From Streptomyces spiroverticillatus (GTDB lineage Bacteria; Actinomycetota; Actinomycetes; Streptomycetales; Streptomycetaceae): 64,000 bases of DNA. The notes under the pieces were generated by a model. It had not been told where the DNA came from. It did no database searches and saw only the letters and a program-made list of their open reading frames with translations. The position numbers were made by a program, and so were the translations under genes. Of this stretch, positions 28,878-37,977 are shown piece by piece (within the stretch, counting starts at the first letter, position 1; the number at the start of each line of letters is the position of its first letter). The DNA lies in NCBI GenBank assembly GCA_014650415.1, contig BMUX01000003.1, forward strand, positions 434,001 to 498,000, read 5' to 3'.

Positions 28878-30139
28878 GGCAACTCCATCTTCATCACGGT
28901 CGGACCACCCCGAGGGCTGTCGATCTCCAAGACCCCGTCAAAGGATGCCAGCCGTCGCCGAATGCCCTCCAGACCGCTCCCGGCGGACAGATCGGCGCCG
29001 CCCCGGCCGTCGTCGGTGACCAGGGCGGTCAGGACGCCGTCCGCGTACCGGGCCACGAGCTGCACCGTTTCGGCGTCGGCGTGCTTGAGGGCGTTGGCCA
29101 GCAGCTCCGAGACCGCGAAGTACACGGCGGACTCGACCGGGTCGGGCAGCGGTCCTGGCAGATCCGTCTCGACGCTGACGCCCAGCGGGCTGGCCAGGCC
29201 CAGGGCGCGCAGGGCGTCGGCCAGGCCGCGCTCGGCGAGCACCGGCGGGTGGATGCCGTGGACCAGGTCGCGCAGTTCGCGCAGGGCCTGTACCGAGGAG
29301 GAGCGGGCCTGGCGCAGCAGCAGCCGGGCCGCTTCCGGGTCCTGGGTCATTTTGCGTTCCACGGAGCCGAGCTGGAGGCCCAGGCTGACCAGCCGGGCCT
29401 GGGCGCCGTCGTGCAGGTCGCGTTCGATGCGGCGCAGTTCGGCGGCCTGTACGTCCAGGGCGCCGGAGCGGGTCTCCGCCAGGTGCCGCACGCGGGAGGT
29501 CAGTCGGGACCCGCGGGTCGGGCCGAGCAGGAAGCGCACGAAGTGGGCGTAGCCCCGGAGCACCAAGGGGCTGAGGAAGACCCAGGCCGCGAACACCGCG
29601 ACGGTCAGCAGCCCCGCGGCCAGTGCTGCCGGCCAGCTGTCGATGGTGACGGACGCGTACCAGCGTCCCGTTCCGTCGTCGGCGAGGGGCAGCCAGAGGC
29701 CGCAGGCCAGGAGCAGACCCTCCCCGGCGTAGTAGAGCAGGGCGGCCGGCAGGAAACCGGCGAGGCCGACGACGCAGTTGAGCAGCAGCCACAGCAGGTC
29801 CCGCCAGGTCGCGGGGTCGGCGAGGATCCACTTGCAGGTGCGCATCCAGCCGACGATGTCCTTCTCGACCTCTTCCGGAGCAGGCTGGTACGGCCGCTCC
29901 ACGGGGACGCCCCAGCGGGCGGCCGCACGCCTGTTGAGGTCGGCCAGCCGGCGTACGGCCCGGGTCAGATACGGCAGCGCGAGGAAGCCGATACCGATCA
30001 CGCACAGGATGACGAAGTAGGACGTGGTGACGAAGAGAACGACCGACAGCAGGGCCCCGGTGGCGATCGCGACACCGGACAGGGTGGCCGAAGAGGCCCG
30101 GACCAGTCGGCCCCGCCATGTGGCCGGCACAGTCTGCAT
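28841..30139 (-). CDS. Two-component sensor histidine kinase (NarL-type)
   Basis: 432 aa. N-terminal half is membrane embedded with about four TMs (two near 15-60, two near 130-240). The HisKA_3 dimerisation domain contains the phospho-His in ERDLHDGAQARLVSLGLQLG. The C-terminal HATPase domain has SELLANALKHA and DDGRGGADLSAGSGLEGIRRRL. Envelope stress or drug sensing is plausible because an ABC exporter is next door. ATG 30139 has GAGGG upstream. Confidence 0.92.
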   Translation of the reverse strand: MQTVPATWRGRLVRASSATLSGVAIATGALLSVVLFVTTSYFVILCVIGIGFLALPYLTRAVRRLADLNRRAAARWGVPVERPYQPAPEEVEKDIVGWMRTCKWILADPATWRDLLWLLLNCVVGLAGFLPAALLYYAGEGLLLACGLWLPLADDGTGRWYASVTIDSWPAALAAGLLTVAVFAAWVFLSPLVLRGYAHFVRFLLGPTRGSRLTSRVRHLAETRSGALDVQAAELRRIERDLHDGAQARLVSLGLQLGSVERKMTQDPEAARLLLRQARSSSVQALRELRDLVHGIHPPVLAERGLADALRALGLASPLGVSVETDLPGPLPDPVESAVYFAVSELLANALKHADAETVQLVARYADGVLTALVTDDGRGGADLSAGSGLEGIRRRLASFDGVLEIDSPRGGPTVMKMELPCALSSQKTSSS

Positions 30140-30219
30140 GCCCTCATGATCCCGTCCCCGGCCCGCCGCCCCCTCCGGGGGAGCCGGGGCGGCCCGACGG
30201 CCCGGCCGGGGGAGGTGGT

Positions 30220-32730
30220 TCACGCGGCCTTCACCGTGTCCACGGCGGGGCTGCGCATGCCGCGCCACGAGGGCAGCAGGGTGGCACCGAACACCAGCAG
30301 CAGCGATCCGCCGACGACGGCGAGGTAGATGCCGATGGATCCGGAGGGCAGATACGAGCCGCTCTTGACGAGGCTGTACGGAACGACGGTCGTCGCCGCG
30401 GCGATCGTGCCGAGCACGGTGGCGACGACACCGATCAGGGCGCCCTCCACGGACAGCATGCCGATCACCTGGCGGCGGGTGGCGCCGGTGAGCCGCTGGA
30501 GGGCGAACTCCGCACGCCGCTTGCGGGTCACCGACACCAGGGTGTTGACGACCGTGATCGAGGCGTACCCGACGATCATCGCGACGATGGTGTAGTTCGC
30601 GGAGACCAGGATCTGCTGGATCTGGTTGGTGCGGCCGGCCAGTGAGGAGCTGTCGTCCAGTTCGCTGCCGGGGAGCCGGGCGGCGAGTGCGGCGAGGCCC
30701 GCGTGGGCCCGGTCGGCGCTGCCGGGCTCGGCCCGGACCAGGATCTGCTGCGGCAGCCTCTCGCCGGTGTGCTCGGCGAGCACGGACGCGGGCATCGTCA
30801 GGTAGGGCTGCTTGGGGTTGTCGGCGTAGAGGGCCACGACGGCGGGGTTGGCCCGGGTGCCGTCACCGAGGTGCATCGGCAGCCTGTCGCCGACCTTCAC
30901 CCCGTACTCCTGGGCCTTCTTGTCGGACAGGGCCACCGTGTCGCCGCTGAGGGCAGTCAGGTCACCGGCGACCTCGGGCAGGTCGAGGCTCTGCACGACG
31001 CCGTCTGCGGAGACTCCTCGCAGGTCGACCTCGGCCGGGCCGTCCGGACCGTCCACGAAGCCGCGGGTGGTGACGAACTCGGAGGCCGCGGCCACCCCGG
31101 GCGTCCGGCGCACCCGGTCGACGACGTCGGCTGCGAAGCCGCCCGTCGTGGAGTCGAGGACGTAGTCGGCGAGGACGTTGTGGTCGTAGGAGCTGCGGGA
31201 GACCTCGTTCTCGGTGGACTGCATGTACAGGGTGCCGGTGGCGATGCCGATCAGCAGGACGATCGGGGCGACGGCACCCGCCATCCGGACGTTGGCGGTG
31301 GCCGCGTTGCGCAGTGCGAGCCGGCCGGAGAGTCCGGAGAAGGCGCGCACCGGCAGCTTGAGCAGCGCCACCATGAACCGGGTGATGCCGGGGGCGAGCA
31401 GGACCAGACCGATGCAGAAGAGCACGGACGCCGGTCCCGCCGTGCTGGCGAGGGTCGGGCCGTCCTCCATGACGGTGGCGGTGGCGACGGCCAGGCCGAT
31501 GCCGTTGACCAGGAAGAAGAGCGCGAACACCAGGCGCGGCACGCTGAACCACCGGGTGCCGGCGGTGGACTCGGCGGTCGCGGCGATCGGCTCGGTGCGG
31601 GCGGCCCGCCGTCCGGCGAAGCGGGTCGCGCCCGCCGCGGCCAGCACGGTGACGATCGCGCCGACCGCCATGGGGACCGCACCGGCGCGGTAGGTGATCG
31701 AGGACGACACGACACCGCTGGACGTCAGCACGGCGAACAGCCCGCGCCCGACGGCGTATCCGGGCAGCAGGGCGAGCAGCACGGAAGCCACCGACAGCAC
31801 GGTCGTCTCGGTGAGGATCATGCGGCGCAACTGTGTGGGAGTGGATCCGACGGCACGCAGCAGCGCCATCTCGCGGGCGCGCTGCTGGAGGGAGAGGGCC
31901 AGGGTGGAGGCCACGCCGAAGATGACGATCAGCACGACCGAGGAGCCGAAGACGGCCGCGAGGATGACGACGGTGCGCTGTCCGGCCAGCGCGGTGGGCA
32001 GTTCGGCCAGTCCGCGGCTCTCGCCAAAGAACACCTCGGCGCGGTCGCCGACCGCAGTGCTCACCGCTGCGGCGACCATGTCGGCGCTGCTGCCGGACGC
32101 GGGCAGGACGGCGATCGAATCGATCCGGCCGCCCGCGAGGGTGCGGGCCGTCTCGTCGGTGAAGAACACGGCCGCATGCGGGTTGCGGCCGCCGTTCTGC
32201 TCCGCAACGCCGCTGACCCGGAACTGCCGCGTGGTGCCTTCGACGACGATGCCGACCGTCGATCCCGGGCTGACACCGGCCTGTTCGGCCAGTGCCGTGT
32301 CGAGAACGACCTCGCCGTCGCCTGCGGGAGCCTTGCCGGCGGCGAGGGTGTAGGGGGTGAACGGGGCACTGGCCCAGCCGTGGCCGTACGAGGACGAGCC
32401 GCTGGTCACCGGCTTGCCGTCCTGGAGGACGGTGGCGGGGAACGACACGTCGCCGACGGCCTTGCCGACGCCGTCGGCCCCGGCCACCCGGCCGACCAGG
32501 GAGGGGTCGATGCGGTGACGCTCGGCCAGGGCGGTGGAGTGGTGGGTCTGTACGCCGCTTACGACGACCGGTGCTTCGTGCAGGCGCTGCGGTGCGGCCG
32601 CCATCCGTAAGCCCGTCTCCATCAGGCCGCCGCAGCCGATGACGATGGCGGCGCCGAAGAACATGGCGCAGAAGGTCGCGATGAAGCTGGTCCTGCGGAA
32701 CTTCAGGGTGCGCAGGGCGAGACGCAGCAT
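30220..32730 (-). CDS. ABC transporter permease, MacB/FtsX type
   Basis: 836 aa. Two FtsX-like units: an N-terminal TM, a large extracytoplasmic MacB-periplasmic-core-like region (about 45-235), a first TM cluster (about 250-375), a central TM pair, a second outer domain (about 490-690) and a last TM cluster. Motifs such as LSLQQRAREMALLRAVGSTPTQLRRMILTE are typical of the family. Forms a complex with the ATPase whose stop shares one base with this ATG (TGATG). Role: export or mechanotransmission in resistance or lipoprotein handling. Confidence 0.92.
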   Translation of the reverse strand: MLRLALRTLKFRRTSFIATFCAMFFGAAIVIGCGGLMETGLRMAAAPQRLHEAPVVVSGVQTHHSTALAERHRIDPSLVGRVAGADGVGKAVGDVSFPATVLQDGKPVTSGSSSYGHGWASAPFTPYTLAAGKAPAGDGEVVLDTALAEQAGVSPGSTVGIVVEGTTRQFRVSGVAEQNGGRNPHAAVFFTDETARTLAGGRIDSIAVLPASGSSADMVAAAVSTAVGDRAEVFFGESRGLAELPTALAGQRTVVILAAVFGSSVVLIVIFGVASTLALSLQQRAREMALLRAVGSTPTQLRRMILTETTVLSVASVLLALLPGYAVGRGLFAVLTSSGVVSSSITYRAGAVPMAVGAIVTVLAAAGATRFAGRRAARTEPIAATAESTAGTRWFSVPRLVFALFFLVNGIGLAVATATVMEDGPTLASTAGPASVLFCIGLVLLAPGITRFMVALLKLPVRAFSGLSGRLALRNAATANVRMAGAVAPIVLLIGIATGTLYMQSTENEVSRSSYDHNVLADYVLDSTTGGFAADVVDRVRRTPGVAAASEFVTTRGFVDGPDGPAEVDLRGVSADGVVQSLDLPEVAGDLTALSGDTVALSDKKAQEYGVKVGDRLPMHLGDGTRANPAVVALYADNPKQPYLTMPASVLAEHTGERLPQQILVRAEPGSADRAHAGLAALAARLPGSELDDSSSLAGRTNQIQQILVSANYTIVAMIVGYASITVVNTLVSVTRKRRAEFALQRLTGATRRQVIGMLSVEGALIGVVATVLGTIAAATTVVPYSLVKSGSYLPSGSIGIYLAVVGGSLLLVFGATLLPSWRGMRSPAVDTVKAA

Positions 32731-33533
32731 CAGTACCGCCCTCCGGAGGGCTGCGCCAGGGCCTGGTGCTGGTTGTCGTCCTCCCAGGCACCGAGCCTGG
32801 TCATCCGGGCGGCGACGGCATCGGCCGTCGGCCGGAGCAGTTCACCGGCGAAGGCGCCGTCGGCGAGGAAGACCACGCGGTCCGCGTAGGAGGCGGCGAC
32901 CGGGTCGTGGGTCACCATGACCAGGGTCTGGCGGGCGTTGTCGACGGACTCGCGCAGCAGGCCGAGGACGGCGCTCGCGGTACGGGTGTCCAGCGCTCCG
33001 GTGGGCTCGTCCGCGAAGACCACCGCGGGGCGGGTCACCAGGGCGCGTGCGATGGCCACGCGCTGCTGCTGGCCGCCGGACAGCTCGGAGGGCAGGTGCC
33101 CCAGCCGCTCGGCCAGGCCGACGCGCTGCACCACGGTGCGGATCAGGCCCTTGTCGGGGCGCTCACCGGCCAGTTGCAGGGGCAGCGTGATGTTCTCCAT
33201 GACGGTCAGCGCGGGCAGCAGGTTGAAGGCCTGGAAGATGAAACCGATCCGGTTGCGGCGCAGCATGGTCAGCTGGTCGTCGTCCAGCCCCGAGAGGTCC
33301 CTGCCGCCGACGACGACCCTTCCGGAGGTGGGCCGGGCGAGCCCCGCCGCGCAGTGCAGAAAGGTGCTCTTGCCCGATCCGGACGGACCCATCACGGCGG
33401 TGAAGGTGCCGTCGGCGAAGCCCAGGGAGAGCCCGCGGAGCGCGGCCACCTTGCTGTCGCCCTGCCCGTAGATCTTCGACACGGCGTCCAGCCGTACCGC
33501 CTCCGCCTGACGGAGGTCCTGTGAAGTGTGCAC
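32730..33533 (-). CDS. ABC transporter ATP-binding protein (LolD/MacB type)
   Basis: 267 aa. Walker A GPSGSGKST, Q-loop FIFQAFNLLPALT, signature LSGGQQQR, Walker B VVFADEPTGALD and H-loop VMVTHDP are all present. GTG 33533 (MHTSQDLRQAE) has GGGGAG upstream. Energises the permease just downstream. Confidence 0.95.
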   Translation of the reverse strand: MHTSQDLRQAEAVRLDAVSKIYGQGDSKVAALRGLSLGFADGTFTAVMGPSGSGKSTFLHCAAGLARPTSGRVVVGGRDLSGLDDDQLTMLRRNRIGFIFQAFNLLPALTVMENITLPLQLAGERPDKGLIRTVVQRVGLAERLGHLPSELSGGQQQRVAIARALVTRPAVVFADEPTGALDTRTASAVLGLLRESVDNARQTLVMVTHDPVAASYADRVVFLADGAFAGELLRPTADAVAARMTRLGAWEDDNQHQALAQPSGGRY

Positions 33534-33738
33534 CGAGGGCTCCCCAATGAGCTGTAGCGCTTCCCGAGCGGTATCTGTGATCCAGCCTAGGAACGGTGCA
33601 GCTGCGGCACATTGGCATTGACCGGCCGCTTCGAGGTAGAGGTTTCTCCACCCCGGCACACCAGGTTCGGGCGGCCCGCGCCCGACGCAAAATGCCCCCT
33701 GAAACCGCGTTTCCGCAGTTCAGGGGGCATTCAATGTG
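33534..33738. other. Promoter region of the ABC operon plus tRNA-Ala terminator
   Basis: About 200 bp between the ABC ATPase start and tRNA-Ala. It carries the tRNA terminator (separate entry). No further gene visible; the rest is presumed promoter for the ABC operon. Confidence 0.5.
33691..33731 (-). terminator. Rho-independent terminator of tRNA-Ala
   Basis: Stem AATGCCCCCTGAA (33691-33703) / TTCAGGGGGCATT (33719-33731). On the minus strand the second arm is followed by TTTTG, just past the tRNA 3' end. Confidence 0.85.
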
Positions 33739-33811
33739 TGGAGCCTAGGAGATTCGAACTCCTGACATCTGCCTTGCAAAGGCAGCGCTCTACCAACTGA
33801 GCTAAGGCCCC
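33739..33811 (-). tRNA. tRNA-Ala (anticodon TGC)
   Basis: 73 nt. Acceptor GGGGCCT pairs with AGGCTCC (one G-U), D-loop AGCTCAGTTGGTAGAGC, anticodon stem CTGCC framing TGC, T-arm AGGAGTTCGAATCTCCT, discriminator A. CCA not encoded. In mycobacteria alaT lies near ileT and gyrA; here a kinase cluster has been inserted between them. Confidence 0.95.
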
Positions 33812-33972
33812 GAAAACGGGTGCCGGAAACGCACCGCACCGCAGGCGTCCACCGACGCAGACAAGAGTAGCGGGTGACCCCCGTAATCCCGCAAACAGAT
33901 TGGGACTCCCCGTCGCTGACCACTCTCCGTAAGATGCACCGCGAGGTTCGCAGCAGCGAAGGGGAGACGCAG

Positions 33973-34521
33973 ATGGACGCAGCACAACAGGAAGCCTCGG
34001 CGAGGGCCAGGGAGCTTCAGCGCAGTTGGTACGGGGAGCCGCTGGGGGCGCTCTTCCGTCGGCTCATCGACGACCTGGGACTCAACCAGGCCCGGCTCGC
34101 GGCCGTGCTCGGCCTCTCCGCGCCCATGCTCTCCCAGCTGATGAGCGGCCAGCGCGCCAAGATCGGCAACCCCGCCGTGGTGCAGCGCGTCCAGGCACTC
34201 CAGGAACTCGCGTCCCTGGTCGCCGACGGCAGCGTCAGCGCGGGGGAGGCCACGGACCGGATGGACGAGATCAAGAAGTCCCAGGGCGGTTCGGTCCTGA
34301 GCACCACCAACCAGTCCACGCCCAGCTCCGGGGCACCCACCGTGCGCCGCGTGGTGCGCGAGATCCAGTCGCTGCTGCGCTCGGTGGCCGGCGCCGGCGA
34401 CATCATCCACGCGGCGGACTCCCTCGCCGCGGACCACCCCGAGCTCGCCGAGTTCCTGCGGGTGTACGGCGCCGGGCGCACCGCCGAAGCCGTCGCCCAC
34501 TACGAAGCACACCAGAACTGA
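33973..34521 (+). CDS. Helix-turn-helix DNA-binding protein
   Basis: 182 aa. Residues about 21-75 form an XRE-like HTH (LFRRLIDDLGLNQARLAAVLGLSAPMLSQLMSGQRAKIGNP). A Ser/Thr linker and a helical C-terminal region (RRVVREIQSLLRSVAGAGDIIHAAD) follow. The 41-bp gap to the kinase gene suggests co-transcription. ATG 33973 has GGGGAG upstream; ATG 33934 would add 13 residues. Confidence 0.8.
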   Translation: MDAAQQEASARARELQRSWYGEPLGALFRRLIDDLGLNQARLAAVLGLSAPMLSQLMSGQRAKIGNPAVVQRVQALQELASLVADGSVSAGEATDRMDEIKKSQGGSVLSTTNQSTPSSGAPTVRRVVREIQSLLRSVAGAGDIIHAADSLAADHPELAEFLRVYGAGRTAEAVAHYEAHQN

Positions 34522-34561
34522 CGCGTCACCACAGGACGGCAGGCGGGGGCGGGCGGGGGCC

Positions 34562-35821
34562 ATGGGAGAGATCTTCGCGAACCGGTACGAACTGATCGAC
34601 CCGATCGGGCAGGGCGGGTCGGGCGCGGTGTGGCGTTCCTGGGACCACCGGCGTCACCGCTACGTGGCGGCGAAGGTGCTCCGGCAGCGCGACGCCCACG
34701 CACTGCTGCGCTTCGTCCGCGAGCAGGCCCTGCGCATCGACCATCCGCACGTCCTGGCACCTGCCAGCTGGGCTGCGGACGACGACCAGGTCCTGTTCAC
34801 GATGGATCTGGTGGGCGGCGGCTCGCTCGCCCACCTCATCGGGGACTACGGCCCGCTCCCGCCCCGCTTCGTGTGCACCCTCCTCGACCAGCTGCTCTCC
34901 GGCCTCGCCGCCCTCCACGCCGAGGGGGTCGTGCACCGCGACATCAAGCCCGCGAACATCCTCCTGGAGGCGACCGGCACCGGCCGCCCCCACCTGCGGC
35001 TGTCGGACTTCGGGATCGCCATCCGCAAGGGCGACGCCCGCCTGACCCAGACCGACTACGTCATCGGCACCCCGGGCTATCTCGCCCCCGAGCAGCTCCG
35101 GGGCTGCGAACCCGACTTCCCCGCCGATCTGTACGCGGTCGGGCTGGTCGCGCTGTATTTGCTCCAGGGCAGCAAGCCCGAGCCGACACAGCTGGCCGAG
35201 CTCTTCGCCGACGGCACCCCCGACGCACCCGAGGGCCTGCCCGAGCCGCTGTGGCAGGTCGTCGCCGGGCTGCTCCGCCCGGACCCGCAGACCAGGTTCC
35301 GTACCGCCACGGGGGCCCGCAAGGCGCTCGCGGCCGCCGCCGAGCTGCTGCCCGAGGAGGACACCGGTCAGGACCCGGTGGAGGTCTTCGACCAGCTGGG
35401 CCCCCTGCCGACGGGATTCGGCCCGTCGGGCCCGGACCGTACGCAGTCCTCCACGCCCTCCCCGTCGGCGCCGGCGTCCACCCCCGCGGCCGCCGCCCCG
35501 ACGCCCGCACCGGCACCCACGCCGACCCCCATGTCCCAGACCGGCAGCTACTACCTCGCCCCACCGCCCTCACCCCGCACGCCCTCACCCCACACGCCCG
35601 CCCACCTGTCCCCGCCTCCCGCCACGACCCCGCTGCCGCAGGCCACGGCACCTCTCCCGCAGACCACGGCACCTCTCCCGCAGGCCGCACCCCCCGCCTA
35701 CCCGGTCCCGCACGCGGCCCCCCGGAAGCGGCCCGGACCGTCCCCGAAGGTCGCGGTCCCGGTCCTGCTGCTCGCGCTGGTCTGCTTCGCCGTGGGCATC
35801 TGGGCGCTCACCCAGACCTGA
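34562..35821 (+). CDS. Tail-anchored Ser/Thr protein kinase
   Basis: 419 aa. Hanks-type kinase domain about 1-265 with GQGGSGAVWRS, Lys in VAAKVL, HRDIKPANILLE, SDFGIAI and GTPGYLAPEQL, so catalytically complete. A long Pro/Thr/Ala-rich linker with PLPQATA/PLPQTTA repeats leads to a single C-terminal TM (VAVPVLLLALVCFAVGIWAL) with only a few residues beyond it. There is no extracellular sensor, unlike PknB. Likely functions with the HTH protein before it and perhaps the convergent membrane protein after it. Confidence 0.9.
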   Translation: MGEIFANRYELIDPIGQGGSGAVWRSWDHRRHRYVAAKVLRQRDAHALLRFVREQALRIDHPHVLAPASWAADDDQVLFTMDLVGGGSLAHLIGDYGPLPPRFVCTLLDQLLSGLAALHAEGVVHRDIKPANILLEATGTGRPHLRLSDFGIAIRKGDARLTQTDYVIGTPGYLAPEQLRGCEPDFPADLYAVGLVALYLLQGSKPEPTQLAELFADGTPDAPEGLPEPLWQVVAGLLRPDPQTRFRTATGARKALAAAAELLPEEDTGQDPVEVFDQLGPLPTGFGPSGPDRTQSSTPSPSAPASTPAAAAPTPAPAPTPTPMSQTGSYYLAPPPSPRTPSPHTPAHLSPPPATTPLPQATAPLPQTTAPLPQAAPPAYPVPHAAPRKRPGPSPKVAVPVLLLALVCFAVGIWALTQT

Positions 35822-35876
35822 CCCGACCTGACCTGCGTCACCGCTCGACCCGACCCACGTCACCACCCGACCCGGG

Positions 35877-37250
35877 TCACCAGCCCGCCGGCGGCCCGAA
35901 CCCCGGCCCCTGCGGTGCACGGCCCGCCGCCGCCCTGCGCCTGGCCAGCAGCGTCCAGGTTCCCAGCCCGAGCACCAGCACGCTCCCCGTGCCGATCCCG
36001 GCCGCCGCGACGACCCGCATCACCCCGCTGCGCCCGTCCGGGACACCACCGCGCCCTTCGTCCACCGCCTGGGGATCACCCTTGGGGACACCGAATTCCC
36101 GGGACTCCTCCGTGTACGCGGGCCCGGCCTTCGCGGCGCCCTGCACCGCGACCCGCAGCGTCACCCCGTACGCCCGGTCGCCGAAGGCGCTGCCGACCTC
36201 GGGGCTCAGCGCGATCCGCAGGTAGTACCAGCCCGCCAGCCGCATGCCGCCGACGGCGCTGGAGAAGGCGAAGCGGTTCTCGTACGCCACCGGCGGCAGC
36301 GGGTCCAGCGACACCGTCTTCAGTTCCCCGTCGTACAGCATCGAGTTGTGGCCCGCCACATACCCGCGCGCGGGGTTGTGCAGCGTGAAGGACAAGGCGT
36401 TGCCCACGGTCCCCTTGCGGCCCCCCTCGGCGTTGTGCAGGCCCACGTCCGCGTAGATCTGCTGCCCCCAGTCGACGGGCACCCGGTAGAAGAGGCTCTG
36501 CCCGGGAGTGATCTCGTCGCGCCACTCCCCGCCGGTCAGCGCGGCCGCGTCGTTGAAGCCGGTGCCGCCGTGCCGCTTCTTGGCCGCTCCCGCCGGGGGT
36601 CCGGGCGGTGTGCTCGGCCAGTCCTTCGGGGCCTCGGTCGGCCCGGCCTTCTTCAGCCCCGGCTCGGACTGGTGCCGTATCTCCAGCTCCCAGTCCTCCC
36701 GGGAGGACTCGGCCTTCGTGGTGCGCTGCACCAGCACGTAGTAGGCGCCCGCCGTCTGGCACCTGCGCGAGTCCGGCACGACCAGGCGGGCCGCGGTGGC
36801 GCTCAGCGGACGCGGGAAGGCGGCCGACCCGAAGTTCATGCCCTCGCCCTGGTCGCAGGGGATGCTGCTGCCGTCCAGCACCGACACCTTGAGGCCGTCG
36901 GCGTACTGGACGCGGGCCCCGGCCTTCGGCACCCCGACGGCCGACACGTGCGCGTTGGTCCGGGCGTCGAGGTCCAGCCGGTAGTACCGCTTCTCGCCCG
37001 GCCCGATGCTGTCCCGGTACGTCTTCCCCGCCGCCAGCGCGGGCGCCTCGGCGGTGCTGGACGTGGCCTTGACCTGCTGCGCGCCCTCGGCGAAGACGTA
37101 CGCATCCGGCCCGGCGGCCGCGAGCGCCTGCCCCGGCAGGCCCAGCGGCAGACAGACCGCCGCGCACAGCGCCGCCGCCCCGGCGAGGAGCACGCGTAAC
37201 CGCCCGGCCCCAAAAGCTCCCCGGCCTCCGATGCGCTGCCTCTTCACCAC
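35877..37250 (-). CDS. Secreted, membrane-anchored protein of unknown function
   Basis: About 457 aa. Signal peptide (RLRVLLAGAAALCAAVCLPLGLPGQALAAA), two similar beta-rich modules reminiscent of pre-peptidase C-terminal domains (YRDSIGPGEKRYYRLDLDA near residue 80; WRDEITPGQSLFYRVPVDW near residue 265), then a TM (VVAAAGIGTGSVLVLGLGTWTLL) and a short cytoplasmic tail. Family not recognised with certainty. GTG 37250 (GTG-GTG-AAG) was chosen for GAGGGG upstream; longer starts lack signal-peptide logic. Converges with the tail-anchored kinase gene. Confidence 0.7.
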   Translation of the reverse strand: MVKRQRIGGRGAFGAGRLRVLLAGAAALCAAVCLPLGLPGQALAAAGPDAYVFAEGAQQVKATSSTAEAPALAAGKTYRDSIGPGEKRYYRLDLDARTNAHVSAVGVPKAGARVQYADGLKVSVLDGSSIPCDQGEGMNFGSAAFPRPLSATAARLVVPDSRRCQTAGAYYVLVQRTTKAESSREDWELEIRHQSEPGLKKAGPTEAPKDWPSTPPGPPAGAAKKRHGGTGFNDAAALTGGEWRDEITPGQSLFYRVPVDWGQQIYADVGLHNAEGGRKGTVGNALSFTLHNPARGYVAGHNSMLYDGELKTVSLDPLPPVAYENRFAFSSAVGGMRLAGWYYLRIALSPEVGSAFGDRAYGVTLRVAVQGAAKAGPAYTEESREFGVPKGDPQAVDEGRGGVPDGRSGVMRVVAAAGIGTGSVLVLGLGTWTLLARRRAAAGRAPQGPGFGPPAGW

Positions 37251-37480
37251 GCCGCCCCTCGCCCTCTCCGGGTGGCCGCCTGCCGCCTCGGTGGCCGCAA
37301 CGGACTCCGTGAGGCTCATCCTGCCCCGCCCACACCAGCACTGTCCGCTCATACGACCGATTACCGGCCCTGGAAGCCCCTCTGCGGGCCTGCGAAGTGA
37401 CGACCCGCCAGGAACCCCCCGGCCCGCCGCACGGCCCTCACAGCCCGCCCAGAGCGCACGCACGGGAGGATCCACGCGAA

Positions 37481-37496
37481 TGTTTCACGTGAAACA
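37481..37496. other. parS site 4
   Basis: TGTTTCACGTGAAACA, a perfect 16-bp palindrome identical to consensus. Confidence 0.92.
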
Positions 37497-37514
37497 CAGA
37501 CCAAGCCCCCTGAC

Positions 37515-37530
37515 CGTTTCACGTGAAACA
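37515..37530. other. parS site 5
   Basis: CGTTTCACGTGAAACA, one mismatch at the first base, 34 bp from site 4. Confidence 0.88.
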
Positions 37531-37554
37531 TCGCCCACGGGAGCCCGGACAGCA

Positions 37555-37592
37555 CAAAACCCCGGCTGCTCCTCAGAGCGACCGGGGTTTTG
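37555..37592 (-). terminator. Rho-independent terminator after DLW-39 gene
   Basis: Arms CAAAACCCCGG (37555-37565) and CCGGGGTTTTG (37582-37592). On the minus strand the stem ends in a TTTTG tract. Confidence 0.85.
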
Positions 37593-37609
37593 CATGTGAC
37601 TACTGGGGC

Positions 37610-37744
37610 TCACACACCCGAACCTGCGGGCACGGAGTCAGTCGCCTCCGTCCACAGATCCTGCTCGGCGCGATCCGCCTGGATCTGGCGGTACACGAGG
37701 AGCCCGCCAATGGCGGCCAGTGCGACCAGGAGAAGCTTCTTCAC
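37610..37744 (-). CDS. DLW-39 family small protein
   Basis: 44 aa. GTG 37744 with GAGGTC upstream. A hydrophobic N-terminal helix (VKKLLLVALAAIGGLLVY) is followed by a polar tail containing the signature DLW (AEQDLWTEATDS). Matches the DLW-39 actinobacterial family of about 40 residues found next to the gyrA/tRNA-Ile region. Function unknown; probably a membrane-associated peptide. Confidence 0.85.
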   Translation of the reverse strand: MKKLLLVALAAIGGLLVYRQIQADRAEQDLWTEATDSVPAGSGV

Positions 37745-37856
37745 CGCGCGACCTCGTCTTTCCTTGACGTAGGAGACCTCTTGGCGGCCGACTATACACA
37801 CCGGCCGATACCGATCGGTGACCTACCGGGGGGTTCAACTGCCGGACGCACAAAAG

Positions 37857-37896
37857 CGGTTGGCTCGGACGAGAAGTTTCTCGTCCGGGCCAACCG
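37857..37896 (-). terminator. Long hairpin terminator of tRNA-Ile
   Basis: A 40-nt inverted repeat with a stem of up to 19 bp (arms from 37857 and to 37896, one G-U pair at 37865/37888). On the minus strand it is followed by CTTTTG, directly past the tRNA-Ile 3' end. Confidence 0.85.
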
Positions 37897-37903
37897 GTGT
37901 CTG

Positions 37904-37977
37904 TGGGCCTAACAGGATTTGAACCTGTGGCCTCATCCTTATCAGGGATGCGCTCTAACCAACTGAGCTATAGGCCC
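37904..37977 (-). tRNA. tRNA-Ile (anticodon GAT)
   Basis: 74 nt. Acceptor GGGCCTA pairs with TAGGCCC, D-arm AGCTCAGTTGGTTAGAGC, anticodon stem CATCC framing GAT, T-arm ACAGGTTCAAATCCTGT, discriminator A, no encoded CCA. Downstream of the gyrA-DUF3566 pair, the conserved actinobacterial place. Confidence 0.95.

Larger units (their letters stand above)
37251..37609. other. Intergenic region with two parS sites and a terminator
   Basis: 359 bp between the secreted-protein gene and the DLW-39 gene. Contains two parS sites and the terminator of the DLW-39 gene, plus presumably the promoter of the secreted-protein gene. No gene seen. Confidence 0.6.
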
